Source: Agrobacterium vitis (GTDB lineage: Bacteria; Pseudomonadota; Alphaproteobacteria; Rhizobiales; Rhizobiaceae). From it: 64,000 bases of DNA. This document shows, piece after piece, positions 39,461 through 48,724 of the stretch. The notes under the pieces are model-generated. The model saw only the letters and a program-made list of their open reading frames with translations, was not told where the DNA came from and did no database searches. The translations under genes were made by a program, and so were the position numbers. The stretch is taken from NCBI RefSeq assembly GCF_013337045.2, contig NZ_CP118261.1, forward strand, positions 62,001 to 126,000, given 5' to 3'. Positions within the stretch are counted from its first letter, which is position 1, and every line of letters begins with the position of its first letter.

Positions 39461-40137
39461 CATCCATCTTGCAGGAGTAGATAGCCCTGTCCCCGCACCG
39501 TTTCTATCCAGGATTGGCCGTCATCCCTGGTGCCGAGCTTCTGGCGGACGCTGCTCAGGTGAACGTCGATCCGCCGGTCGAACGGCGTCAGGGGGCGTCC
39601 GAAGGCGTGCTTTGATATTTCCTGCTTGGAGACGAGCTGACCGGCACGGGCAAGCACCTCGAACTCAGTGCCTGTCAGTCCCAGACGCTTTCCGCGCCAT
39701 TCCGCCGTCCTGTTTCCCGGATGGATGGCCAATTCTCCAGCCCGGAGCGCGTCCTGCGAGATGCCGGCGCCAGAGGAGCCGGCCCGGCGCAATATGGCCT
39801 TCAGCCTTGCCGCGAGCTCGCCGGGGGAGCATGGCTTTGGCACATAATCGTCGGCGCCGAGATTGAGCCCGGCGATGCGGTCCACGTCGTCGCCCCGGAC
39901 CGTCAGCATAAGAACGGGCACTTTGCTCACTCGCCTGATCCGTTGCAGGAAGTCGATGCCATTCATGTGTGGCATCATGATGTCGAGAACAATGATGTCG
40001 GCGGCGCCTGATGCGGCCTGAACGATCGCGGCGCGCCCGTCCTGCGCGGTCGCGACGTCGAAGCCCTCTTCGGAGAGATACTCCTTGAGAAGCGTTGTGA
40101 GATCGGCGTCGTCGTCGATGAGAAGAGCCTTTGCCAT
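39460..40137 (-). CDS. OmpR/CpxR-type response regulator
   Basis: A 225-residue intact regulator. The receiver domain has acidic residues DDD at 8-10, phospho-acceptor Asp52 in IIVLDIMMP, Thr in MLTVRG and Lys in YVPKPCSPGE. The winged-helix DNA-binding domain follows (LTGTEFEVLA, DRRIDVHLSSVRQKLG, TVRGQGYLL). It is coupled to the broken kinase by an ATGA overlap and divergent from the RND efflux operon, which it probably controls. With its kinase gone, it may be silent or driven by another phosphodonor. Confidence 0.9.
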   Translation of the reverse strand: MAKALLIDDDADLTTLLKEYLSEEGFDVATAQDGRAAIVQAASGAADIIVLDIMMPHMNGIDFLQRIRRVSKVPVLMLTVRGDDVDRIAGLNLGADDYVPKPCSPGELAARLKAILRRAGSSGAGISQDALRAGELAIHPGNRTAEWRGKRLGLTGTEFEVLARAGQLVSKQEISKHAFGRPLTPFDRRIDVHLSSVRQKLGTRDDGQSWIETVRGQGYLLLQDG

Positions 40138-40203
40138 TTGGAAAGCATATCACTCGTTCACAGGGGGCAGCCATACAGGACAAACCCCTGTCGGACAGTG
40201 CAT

Positions 40204-40218
40204 TTTACTTATCTTAAC
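40204..40218 (-). promoter_or_regulatory. CpxR-box-like direct repeat (GTTAA-N5-GTAAA on the minus strand)
   Basis: The known CpxR site is GTAAA-N5-GTAAA; this one differs at one base. It lies in the gap between the regulator gene and the RND operon. A TTGACA at 40225-40230 next to it could be the -35 of the efflux promoter, though no good -10 was found at 17 bases. Confidence 0.5.
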
Positions 40219-40288
40219 ATCGGCTTGACAGCACTTGACGTTCGATCCGCTACGGACAGGGAAATTCCTCGCTAGTCCGGGCAGGTCA

Positions 40289-41737
40289 ATGAAAATCGCA
40301 TTCAGAAAAAGATCCAACCCGCCTTTGGCGGTCACGCTCTGCCTGCTCCTGTCCGGTTGCGCGACATTCGCGGAGCTTCAACCATCCGACGTCAAGGTAG
40401 CGAATGTCTGGCATGCCACCCTGCCGCATGGCGGCAATGCATCAAGCCTCTTGTCGTGGTGGTCGACCTTCAACGACCCGTCGCTGACAGCACTCATCGG
40501 CTACGCCCAGGAGGAGAATCCGAGCCTTGCCTCGGCCACCGCCGAGATCGACAAGGCGCGCGCAACGCTGGCTTCCGCGCGATCGAGTCTGTTTCCCGGA
40601 CTGGACGGCTCGGCCTCGGTCACACGGTCCGGCACTGATGGTGACGCTGCCAACCGTATTACCGCCTCGACAGCGTCAAGCGGCGGCCTGGACGCTTCGT
40701 GGGAAATCGATCTGTTCGGTAAAACGCGGCAAACGAGCGAAGCAGCGCGTGTTCGGGTCGATAAGCAGATCGCCAACTGGCACGACGCACGGGTCTCTCT
40801 CGCCGCCGAGGTGGCCGACTACTATGTCCAGTACAAGGCCTGTCGGCAGCTCGAGAATGTCTACAGCGTCGAACTCGCCTCGCAACGGGAAACGATCCGT
40901 GCTACGGAAACGGCTGCGACATCGGGCTTCACCTCCACCGCCGATCTCGCTCTGGCGCGGGCGAGTGCCGCCTCATCCTCCTCGACACTGACGGCGCAAA
41001 AGGCCGAATGCGAGGTCCTGGTCAAGTCACTGGCGGAGGTCACCGGTGGTGACGAGGCAAGGGTCCGGCAATTGCTGGCCAAAGGCAAGGCTGGCATCCC
41101 GGCGCCGAAGACCTTCAAACCCGCGGCAGTGCCGGCAGAAGCGTTGCGGCAACGTCCGGACATCGGGGCACTCGAACTGGAACTGGCCGCGTCCATTGCC
41201 GATGTAGGCGCGGCAAAGGCAGATCTCTATCCAAGCCTGAGCCTTGGCGGTTCCGTGACGGTCAGCAGCTCGACATTGACCGGTGGATCCCTGCCCTGGT
41301 CCTTCGGCCCGGCGCTGACCATTCCCCTGCTGGACGGCGGATCACGACGCGCTGCCGTCAGGAGCGCAATCGCCGATTACGACACAGCGGTCGCCAACTA
41401 CAAGTCCGGCGTGCTGAGCGCTGTTTCCGAGGTGGAAATCGCGCTCGTTCGGGTCGACAGCACTCGCAGGCGGATCGGCGACGCGAGCAGTGCAGCCCGC
41501 AATTACCGCAGTTACTTTACCTCCATCGACTCAAACTGGCGCGCAGGCGGTGCCAGCCTGCTGGATCGGGAGGAGGCCCGGCGGTCGGCGCAGTCTGCGG
41601 AAATCTCGCTCATCGAAATCCGGCGCGATGCGGTGCGCTACTGGATTGCCCTCTACAAGGCGCTGGGCGGAGGCTGGAACGCCGATGCCGTTACCCCGGC
41701 GCAGCGCCAAACGAAATCACAAGGAAATTCTCTCTGA
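40289..41737 (+). CDS. RND efflux outer-membrane factor (NodT-family lipoprotein)
   Basis: A 482-residue TolC-like channel protein. The leader ends in the lipobox LLSGC, so the mature protein is lipid-anchored through Cys. Two OEP repeats follow, rich in coiled-coil helices (SATAEIDKARATLASARSSL, later AVSEVEIALVRVDSTRRRI). ATG 40289 gives a proper signal peptide; the longer frame from 40235 does not. Its stop overlaps the adaptor start (TGATG). It completes a three-part pump with the next two genes. Confidence 0.88.
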   Translation: MKIAFRKRSNPPLAVTLCLLLSGCATFAELQPSDVKVANVWHATLPHGGNASSLLSWWSTFNDPSLTALIGYAQEENPSLASATAEIDKARATLASARSSLFPGLDGSASVTRSGTDGDAANRITASTASSGGLDASWEIDLFGKTRQTSEAARVRVDKQIANWHDARVSLAAEVADYYVQYKACRQLENVYSVELASQRETIRATETAATSGFTSTADLALARASAASSSSTLTAQKAECEVLVKSLAEVTGGDEARVRQLLAKGKAGIPAPKTFKPAAVPAEALRQRPDIGALELELAASIADVGAAKADLYPSLSLGGSVTVSSSTLTGGSLPWSFGPALTIPLLDGGSRRAAVRSAIADYDTAVANYKSGVLSAVSEVEIALVRVDSTRRRIGDASSAARNYRSYFTSIDSNWRAGGASLLDREEARRSAQSAEISLIEIRRDAVRYWIALYKALGGGWNADAVTPAQRQTKSQGNSL

Positions 41738-42810
41738 TGCGAATAGCCCCTTATTTTGTTGTCCTCCTCACGGGGGCAAGCCTCGCATTCTCTGGTCAAT
41801 CTTCACGCGCGCAGCAAGAAGAAGCTGCGGCCCTCACCGTAGCCGTCGTGAAGCCGTCTGAGCGCCAGTGGGCGGAGACCGTGCCGGCGAGCGGCTGGCT
41901 GAAGCCATGGCACGAGGCGATCATCGCATCGGAAATCAGTGGGCTTCGCATCACCGATGTTCTTGTCGATGTCGGCTCGGTGGTCGCGAAGGGTCAGCCG
42001 CTTGTTCAGCTGGCGGACGAAACCGTGCTTGCGGATTTGCGCAAAGAGGAGGCGTCGGTTGAGACCGCCAAGGCAGACCTCGCCAAAGCGAAGGCCAATG
42101 CCGACCGCGCGCGGCAGGTGCGGGGAAGCGGCGCGCTTTCGGATGAGAAGGTCACGGAATACCTGATCGCCGAGCAGACAGCCGAAGCGAGCCTCAAGTC
42201 GGCCGAAGCCACGCTGGACAGCCAGAAGATCAAGGTCAGCCAGACCAAGATCGTCGCGATCGATGACGGGCTGATCACATCCCGCTCCGCCCAACTCGGC
42301 GCGGTGGTTTCCTCCGGTACGGAGCTGTTTCGCATGGTCCGGCAAAACCGTGTGGAGTGGCAGGCCGAGGTCTCCGCCCGGCACTATCCTCACATCAAGG
42401 AGGGCCTTGCTGCCGCGATTGCCGGTCCCGGCGGCAGGCGCATCGAGGGCAAGGTCAGGCTGGTCGGACCGACGGTCAGCACCGATACGGGTCGCGCGAT
42501 CGTTTATGTCACGCTGCCACCGGAGGATCATCCTCCTGTCGGCATCTATGTCACCGGACAGATCGAGCTGCAGTCGACAAGCGCCCTCACGGTGCCCGAG
42601 ACCGCGCTCGTGTTCCGCGACGGCATCAACTACGTCTTTACGGTCGATAAGGATCGGCGCGCCTCTCGCGTGCGCGTCGAGACCGGACGCCGCAATGGGG
42701 GCGAGGTGGAGATCCTGTCGGGAATCGATCGATCAACCTCAGTTGTAAAATCCGGTGGCGCATTCCTTTCGGACAAAGCGCTGGTGCGGGTTGAAGGAGA
42801 TGCGCAATGA
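41737..42810 (+). CDS. RND efflux periplasmic adaptor (MFP)
   Basis: A 357-residue membrane-fusion protein with a signal peptide (cleavage near residue 26, SSRAQ). A lipoyl half-motif (GLRITDVLVDVGSVVAKGQPLVQLAD) is followed by a coiled-coil hairpin (ETAKADLAKAKANADRARQ), a beta-barrel domain and a membrane-proximal domain. Both ends overlap the neighbouring genes by a few bases, so the pump subunits are translated together. It links the inner-membrane transporter with the outer-membrane channel. Confidence 0.9.
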   Translation: MRIAPYFVVLLTGASLAFSGQSSRAQQEEAAALTVAVVKPSERQWAETVPASGWLKPWHEAIIASEISGLRITDVLVDVGSVVAKGQPLVQLADETVLADLRKEEASVETAKADLAKAKANADRARQVRGSGALSDEKVTEYLIAEQTAEASLKSAEATLDSQKIKVSQTKIVAIDDGLITSRSAQLGAVVSSGTELFRMVRQNRVEWQAEVSARHYPHIKEGLAAAIAGPGGRRIEGKVRLVGPTVSTDTGRAIVYVTLPPEDHPPVGIYVTGQIELQSTSALTVPETALVFRDGINYVFTVDKDRRASRVRVETGRRNGGEVEILSGIDRSTSVVKSGGAFLSDKALVRVEGDAQ

Positions 42811-45800
42811 ACTTCTCCGCCTGGTCGATCCGCAATCCCGTTCCCGCCATTCTGTTGTTTGCTCTCCTGACGGTGGGCGGCCTGCTCGCCTTCGAGCGGC
42901 TTGCGGTCCAGAACTTTCCGGACATGGACCTGCCGACGGTCAAGATTACAGCGACGCTTGAAGGCGCCGCGCCGTCGCAACTGGAGACCGAGGTCGCCCG
43001 CAAGATCGAGGACAATCTCGCCTCGCTCAGCCTTCTCGATCATATCACGACGACCATCACGGACGGATCGGTGTCGATCAGCGTCTCCTTCAAGCTGGAG
43101 AAGGACAGCGAGGAGGCTCTCAACGAAGTTCGCAACGCGGTGGACAGCACCACCGATCTTCCTGCAGCCATGGAGTCTCCGAGCGTGACGAAAGTCACGG
43201 TGCAGAGTTCTCCGCTGATCACCTATGCCGTGCGCTCGACGCGCTTCAACGAAACGGAGCTGTCCTGGTTCGTCGATAACGACATGACCAAGGCGCTTCT
43301 TTCTGTATCCGGGGTCGGCGAGGTCGGCCGCATAGGCGGCATCGACCGCGAAGTGCATGTCGATCTCAACCCGCAGATCATGGGATCGCTGGGGATTACG
43401 GCCGCGACGGTCTCTTCCCGACTGAAGTCCGTTCAGGCCGACAGCTCGGGCGGTCGTGGCGAAGTTGGCGGCAGCAGGCAATCGATCCGCACGCTGGGGG
43501 CCGTCGCCTCGGTGGAGGATCTTAAGGCGCTCGCGATCCCGCTTCCGAGCGGGGAACTGGTGCGCCTCGACGAAGTCGGCACGGTAACGGACAGTTTCTC
43601 CGACCGCTCCTCGCTCGCCTATCTTGACGGTCAGCCGGTGATCGGCGTTCAGGTCAAGCGCTCGAACGGCTTTTCGGACACGGGCGTCGCAGCCGACATC
43701 CAGGCCGCGATGAAGATGTTCGCGGCCGCCAATCCCGATGTGGAGATCGTCCAGGCCTACAGCACAGTCGGGCCGATCATAGAGAATTACGACGGCTCCA
43801 TGCACATGCTCTATGAGGGCGCGATTCTCGCTGTTGTGGTCGTCTGGCTGTTCCTGCGTGACTGGCGGGCGACCTTCCTGTCCGCCGTGGCTTTGCCCCT
43901 GTCGGTCATCCCGACCTTTCTGGCGATGTACTTCGCTGATTTCAGCCTGAATACCGTGACGCTGCTCGCGCTCTCCCTGGTGGTCGGCATCCTTGTCGAC
44001 GACGCCATCGTCGAGGTCGAAAACATCGCCCGTCATCTCAACATGGGAAAATCGCCGATGGACGCGGCGCTGGAGGCCGCCGACGAGATCGGCCTTGCTG
44101 TCATCGCCACGACCTTCACCCTCGTCGCCGTGTTCCTGCCGACCGCGTTCATGAGTGGCATTCCCGGCCTCATCTTCCGGCAGTTCGGGATCACCGCGGC
44201 CGTCGCGGTGCTGGCCTCGTTGCTGGTCGCACGTCTGCTGACGCCAATGATGGCCGCCTACATGATGAAAGCGCATCCGACGGAAGAGAAGGATGGCCGT
44301 ATCATGCGCGCCTACCTGGCCGTTGTAAAAGCCTGCCTCGGCCACCGGAAGCTGACGATTTTCGGCGTCTGCGTTTTCCTCGGCCTCTCAGTTTCGGCCA
44401 TCCCTCTTCTCAAATCAGGATTCCTGCCGGCGTCGGACGACGCACAGACGAAAGTCACGCTCACACTGCAGCCGGGAAGCACTATAGAGCAGACAGACGC
44501 CGTGACGCGCCAGGCCGCGGGCATCATCGCGAAGCTGTCGGACGTGACCCGTGTGTTCTCCTCGGTCGGCACCGCCTCCTCGGGAGGCGGCCTGGAGTCC
44601 TCAACAACAAATGACGTCACTTCAGCAACACTCGTCGTTGATCTGACACCGATCGGAGATCGTGATCGCAAGCAGTCAGAGATCGAAAACGCCATCCGGC
44701 AGGCGCTTGCCGTGCTGCCGGGCGTGAGGGTCGAAGTCGGTTCGGGAGGCAACGGAACCACGCTCGAGATCACGCTTGCCAGTGACGACTCCAATGTGCT
44801 CGATCAAGCCGGCAGCGCGCTTGAGGAGCAGTTGCGCACTCTCAAGGGCATTGGCGCCGTTACCTCCAGTGCCTCACTCCAGGCCCCGGAGATCCAGATC
44901 GTCCCCGATTTTACGCGCGCCGCAGCACTTGGCGTGACGTCGGAGTCGATTTCCGAGGCGGTGCGCGTCGCGACCAATGGCGACTACTCTTCTTCGATGG
45001 CAAAGCTCAATCTGCCGCAACGCCAGGTATCGATCCGCGTGCGGCTCGATCCCGGGAACCGCACGACCCTGGACGACATCGCCAATCTCCGCGTCAGCGG
45101 GACCAACGGCAGCGTCGATCTCGGTTCCATCGCCGAAATTGGCATCGGCGGCAGCCCGTCGGAAATCAACCGCATCGACCGCTCCCGCAACATCACCCTT
45201 TCCGTCGAGCTGAACGGCCGGATTCTTGGCGACGTTAACCGAGAAGCCCAGGAACTACTCGCACTGAAGAACCTTCCGCAGGGCGTCCACCTTGTCGAAC
45301 AGGGAGAACTGCAGCGCAGCTCTGAATTGTTTGAAAGCTTCGGCATTGCCATGGCCATTGGCGTGTTCTGCATTTACGCCGTGCTGGTTCTTCTCTTCCA
45401 CGATTTCCTGCAACCACTCACAATCCTCATGGCGTTGCCGCTGTCGCTCGGCGGAGCACTTCTGCCGCTCATTGTCACCGGTACAAGCTTCTCGATGCCA
45501 GCGGTGATTGGACTGCTCATGCTGATGGGCGTCGTAACGAAGAATTCCATCTTGCTTGTTGAGTATGCCATCATGTCGAGACGCGGTGGCATGTCGCGAT
45601 TTGATGCTCTGGTGGATGCGTGCCACAAGCGAGCGCGGCCGATCATCATGACCACGATCGCCATGGGATGCGGCATGCTGCCCGTGGCACTGAGCCTCAC
45701 CGGCGGCGATGGAAGTTTCAGGCAGCCTATGGCAATCGTCGTGATCGGCGGGCTACTAACCTCGACGTTCCTCAGCCTCCTCGTTATCCCGGTCATCTTC

Positions 45801-45893
45801 ACCTTCATCGATGACTTTCTCGAGCTGCTCAAGCGGCCGTTTCGTGGGAGGCAGGCGAAAGAGACGCAGCCAATGCCGGCGGAGGCTGGCTGA
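42807..45893 (+). CDS. RND-family efflux transporter (inner-membrane pump)
   Basis: A 1028-residue, 12-helix transporter with two large periplasmic loops, the usual length for HAE-type pumps. The proton relay Asp pair is in helix 4 (VGILVDDAIVEVENIARH near 395), and the Lys of helix 10 is in GVVTKNSILLVEY. The N-terminus (FSAWSIRNPVPAILLFALLTVGG) is typical of the group that exports lipophilic drugs or aromatic compounds. ATGA overlap couples it to the adaptor. Export of toxic aromatics from the neighbouring pathways is plausible but unproven. Confidence 0.92.
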   Translation: MNFSAWSIRNPVPAILLFALLTVGGLLAFERLAVQNFPDMDLPTVKITATLEGAAPSQLETEVARKIEDNLASLSLLDHITTTITDGSVSISVSFKLEKDSEEALNEVRNAVDSTTDLPAAMESPSVTKVTVQSSPLITYAVRSTRFNETELSWFVDNDMTKALLSVSGVGEVGRIGGIDREVHVDLNPQIMGSLGITAATVSSRLKSVQADSSGGRGEVGGSRQSIRTLGAVASVEDLKALAIPLPSGELVRLDEVGTVTDSFSDRSSLAYLDGQPVIGVQVKRSNGFSDTGVAADIQAAMKMFAAANPDVEIVQAYSTVGPIIENYDGSMHMLYEGAILAVVVVWLFLRDWRATFLSAVALPLSVIPTFLAMYFADFSLNTVTLLALSLVVGILVDDAIVEVENIARHLNMGKSPMDAALEAADEIGLAVIATTFTLVAVFLPTAFMSGIPGLIFRQFGITAAVAVLASLLVARLLTPMMAAYMMKAHPTEEKDGRIMRAYLAVVKACLGHRKLTIFGVCVFLGLSVSAIPLLKSGFLPASDDAQTKVTLTLQPGSTIEQTDAVTRQAAGIIAKLSDVTRVFSSVGTASSGGGLESSTTNDVTSATLVVDLTPIGDRDRKQSEIENAIRQALAVLPGVRVEVGSGGNGTTLEITLASDDSNVLDQAGSALEEQLRTLKGIGAVTSSASLQAPEIQIVPDFTRAAALGVTSESISEAVRVATNGDYSSSMAKLNLPQRQVSIRVRLDPGNRTTLDDIANLRVSGTNGSVDLGSIAEIGIGGSPSEINRIDRSRNITLSVELNGRILGDVNREAQELLALKNLPQGVHLVEQGELQRSSELFESFGIAMAIGVFCIYAVLVLLFHDFLQPLTILMALPLSLGGALLPLIVTGTSFSMPAVIGLLMLMGVVTKNSILLVEYAIMSRRGGMSRFDALVDACHKRARPIIMTTIAMGCGMLPVALSLTGGDGSFRQPMAIVVIGGLLTSTFLSLLVIPVIFTFIDDFLELLKRPFRGRQAKETQPMPAEAG

Positions 45894-46262
45894 CGCCTCC
45901 GCGGTGGGAGCATGAAATGTGCGAGGACACGTCAACATGGACGATCATCGGATGCGAAGCCGGTTGGCGCAACATCTTGCAGCCCATCTGATGGCGCTGG
46001 TGCGGCTCATACTCGCACAGGCGATTCAGACGATCGCAGTTCTCCTGCTTCGGAGCCTGAGCGCCACTGTGCTCAATGGGAGCATTCTCGCCGGAAGTTC
46101 ATGGGAGCGGATCATTGAGTGGGGTAGCAGGTTTCTCAGTAAGGATGCCGAATGGATCGACGTTTCGCCTTCGCGTGGTTTGCATTTAAGCGTTCGACGC
46201 CAGCAGCTTTGGCTGAACCGGCGCGCGTTGATAGCTCACTTTCACGCTCAGGTACGCGAAGG
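45894..46262. other. Region between the RND pump and the patatin gene, no recognisable gene
   Basis: A plus-strand frame from 45919 reads a possible amphipathic helix (LMALVRLILAQAIQTIAVLLL) but overlaps the patatin gene in another frame and has no known relative that I recognise. No terminator hairpin was seen after the pump gene. Confidence 0.4.
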
Positions 46263-47419
46263 ATGCGCAAGCCAGGGAACAGTGTGCTTTCATTCATCCT
46301 TGTCGTTGTGCTCTGCATCCCTGTGTACGGCTGCGTGACGACAACCCGGGCAGTCTATTCGGCCAGCGAAGCGGCAGTTGCCGAAGTCGATGGCTTCGAC
46401 AACATCCGTGCTTATGCCGATGCCCCGGATAGCAGCATTAGAGACCAGACACAGTGGTTGCCCCGCACGACCGGCAGGAACCTCAACGTTCTCTGCGTCT
46501 CGGGGGGAGGTTCGGGAGGGGCATTTACGGTTGGCTCCTGTCCGCCTGGAGCGATCAACATACACGGCCAGTATTCGATGTTGTCACAGGTGTCAGCACA
46601 GGTGCGCTGATAGCACCTTACGCATTTCTCGGCTCCGCATACGACAAGTCGCTCGCCGGCCTTTACACCGGTGGTCAGGCGAGAGAGCTCGTGGACATGA
46701 GGTGGATGGGAACCGGTCTTTTTGGAACAAGCCTTCTCAAGGGGGAGCGCTTGCGGCAGATGGTTTCCAACTACATAACAAATGATATCCTGCAAAAGGT
46801 TGCAGCTGAGCACCGCCGCGGAAGACGGCTGTTCGTTCTGACGACCAATCTCGATTCCCAGCGGGGCGTGCTCTGGAACATGGGCGCTATTGCAAACAGC
46901 GGCCGGCCCGATGCGCTGGCGCTTTTTCGGGATGTCCTGATCGCCTCCGCCAGCATACCGGGCGTCTTTCCAGCGGTGACAATCAAGGCGAAATCCGGGG
47001 CCAGGCAGATCGAGGAGCTGCATTCCGATGGCGGCTCATCCATGCAATTCTTTGGATTGCCTGACGCGGTGCTCGCCTCGCCAGGCAAACCACCACCTCT
47101 CAACAATCGCCATCCCGAAATGTACGTGATCGTGAACAACGCCCTCATGCCGGAGTTCGCCGAGACGAAGAATTCGACGATCTCGGTGGCCGGACGGTCC
47201 TACGCAACGATGGTTAAATCTCAGACCAAACAGGCTTTGCTTGCCCTCTATAACCATAGTCAAAGAACCGGCAGTCGATTGAGGATCGCATGGATCGACA
47301 AACAGATTCCCTATTCGATGCTCGATCCCTTCAATACCGACTATATGCGAGCTGTCTATGCGGACGGATACAATCAGACCAAGGTCGGTATGATATGGAA
47401 GAACGCGCCAGTCTTTTGA
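46263..47419 (+). pseudogene. Patatin-like phospholipase lipoprotein, single frameshift
   Basis: The first frame gives a lipoprotein leader (SFILVVVLCIPVYGC lipobox) and the oxyanion loop VSGGGSGGAF. Near 46532 the frame fails, and the rest is read in another frame: LLSAWSDQHTRPVFDVVTGVSTGALIAPYAF (nucleophile Ser in GVSTG), then HSDGG with the catalytic Asp, to the stop at 47419. Adding one base near 46534 would restore a full protein with every catalytic residue present. It is thus either very recently broken or a sequence error. Family members are lipid acyl hydrolases of the cell envelope. Confidence 0.82.
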
Positions 47420-47452
47420 GCCAGGCGTTGCAGCAAGCGGCGGGGGTCTGTT

Positions 47453-47980
47453 TCAGGAAGGCAGAAGAGAAATCAACTTCGCCAACGCCGCAACCAAATC
47501 GCGCCGTTCGGAGAATTCAAGAGCACGAATGCCCTGGAGCAGATGAGACGACTTCGCAACTTCTTCCCTCGTCCTGTTCAAAAGTTCCCGACCTGCCTCC
47601 GTAATTTCAACGTAGATCGTTCGCTTATCTGAAGGATGCGGTACCCGTTTAAGGCACTTTCGCTGCTCCAGTTTGGTTAGCCGCCCCGTGATGGCGCCAG
47701 TCGTCACCATGCAGAGTTCCGCAAGATCGCTCGGTCGAACAGGGCGGTCCTCCGGACGCTGAGCGAGATGGGTCAGAACATCGATATCACCCACTCCAAG
47801 ACCAAAAGGCGTGAGAATTGCCTGGAGAGATTCCTGATCCAGCTGATAAAGGTGCCGTATCCTCATAGCAATCGCAATCGGAGAGCTGTCTTCGCCGGGG
47901 AAATCAATTTCCCACTGTCGAACAAGTTCCTCGAACACCTTTTGGGTTTGAGATACAACGCGATCGCTACTATCTAACAT
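47453..47980 (-). CDS. MarR-family transcriptional regulator
   Basis: A 175-residue protein of the MarR fold. It has N-terminal dimer helices, a winged HTH (RPSDLAELCMVTTGAITGRLTKLEQR) near 80-110, the wing HPSDKRTIYVEIT, and C-terminal helices. It is divergent from the flavin reductase gene at 48138 and separated by 157 bases that contain a perfect palindrome on the -10 region of that gene. It most likely represses the third catabolic operon until a phenolic ligand binds. Confidence 0.9.
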   Translation of the reverse strand: MLDSSDRVVSQTQKVFEELVRQWEIDFPGEDSSPIAIAMRIRHLYQLDQESLQAILTPFGLGVGDIDVLTHLAQRPEDRPVRPSDLAELCMVTTGAITGRLTKLEQRKCLKRVPHPSDKRTIYVEITEAGRELLNRTREEVAKSSHLLQGIRALEFSERRDLVAALAKLISLLPS

Positions 47981-48083
47981 GTCTAAATCCGATTCATGCG
48001 GCCTAGCCTTTACTTACCAAAGCCGGGCATGATGCGCAAAGGGTCCACGCGTAGCCGCGTCCATCACTAATCGCATATGACGC

Positions 48084-48112
48084 TTGACAGACGATATCTT
48101 AGATCTAAGATA
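48084..48112 (+). promoter_or_regulatory. Sigma-70-type promoter overlapped by a perfect 18-base MarR-type palindrome
   Basis: TTGACA (48084-48089) and TAAGAT (48106-48111) are spaced by 16 bases. The palindrome TATCTTAGATCTAAGATA (48095-48112) covers the -10 and half of the spacer. MarR proteins typically bind such 16-20 base palindromes and block polymerase. The transcript would begin about 20 bases before the flavin reductase start. Confidence 0.7.
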
Positions 48113-48137
48113 CCTCTAAACGATATGGGAGGTATCG

Positions 48138-48683
48138 ATGAAAATAAATGCTGCTGCTGCGCCGCCGCTTCCTTATTCGCCACAGGTACAAGCTTACCCC
48201 AGCCGGAACGAGTTGAAGGACGTCTTTGGTCGTCTCCCGTCCGGAGTGGTAATCGTCACAAGTATCGCCGAAGATCAACTCACGGGCGCGACTGTCAGCT
48301 CCTTCAGTTCGCTATCATTTGACCCACCTTTGGTCGTCTTCGGCCTCGCACAAAAGTCAAAGACGCTCCAGGCGATTTTGCACTCGAGGAAGTTTGCTGC
48401 TCACATCGTTTCCGAGCCCAACCGCGAGCTCGCCCTCCGGTTTTCATCGGACGGGCATGACAAATTCGAAGGGTTGGTCTGCACGCTATCTCGCTACGGA
48501 GTTCCGGTCCTTCCCGGGTTCGATGCGTCCATCGAGTGCTCCTTGGACGGTACGCATATCATCGGAGATCACCAACTCCTGATCGGCGGGGTTCTTGCCA
48601 CCTCGACCAATGATGAAGTCAGCGCGCCGGTGGCGTGGTTTCGCAGAGACTTTCATTCATGTGTACCCTTTGCCGCCCCGTGA
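48138..48683 (+). CDS. Flavin reductase, small component of a two-component monooxygenase (HpaC/HsaB-like)
   Basis: A 181-residue FMN-binding reductase. It has RLPSGVVIVTS near residue 38, GATVSSFSSLSFDPPLVVFGL near 55, KFAAHIVSEPNRELALRFS near 95 and a C-terminal HIIGDHQLLIGGV segment. GGGAGG precedes the ATG. It supplies reduced flavin to the oxygenase that follows at 48725, from which it is separated by 41 bases. It is the first gene of the MarR-controlled operon. Confidence 0.88.
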   Translation: MKINAAAAPPLPYSPQVQAYPSRNELKDVFGRLPSGVVIVTSIAEDQLTGATVSSFSSLSFDPPLVVFGLAQKSKTLQAILHSRKFAAHIVSEPNRELALRFSSDGHDKFEGLVCTLSRYGVPVLPGFDASIECSLDGTHIIGDHQLLIGGVLATSTNDEVSAPVAWFRRDFHSCVPFAAP

Positions 48684-48724
48684 ACACAGGGCACCATCAG
48701 CACCAAAAAACAAGGAATTATAGC

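Noticed and set aside
42630..44345. Long minus-strand frame (571 residues) within the RND pump
   Set aside because: Antisense shadow; no motifs and no ribosome site.
45919..46338. Plus-strand 139-residue frame with an aliphatic helix between pump and patatin
   Set aside because: It overlaps the patatin leader in another frame and matches nothing I recognise; kept only as an intergenic note.
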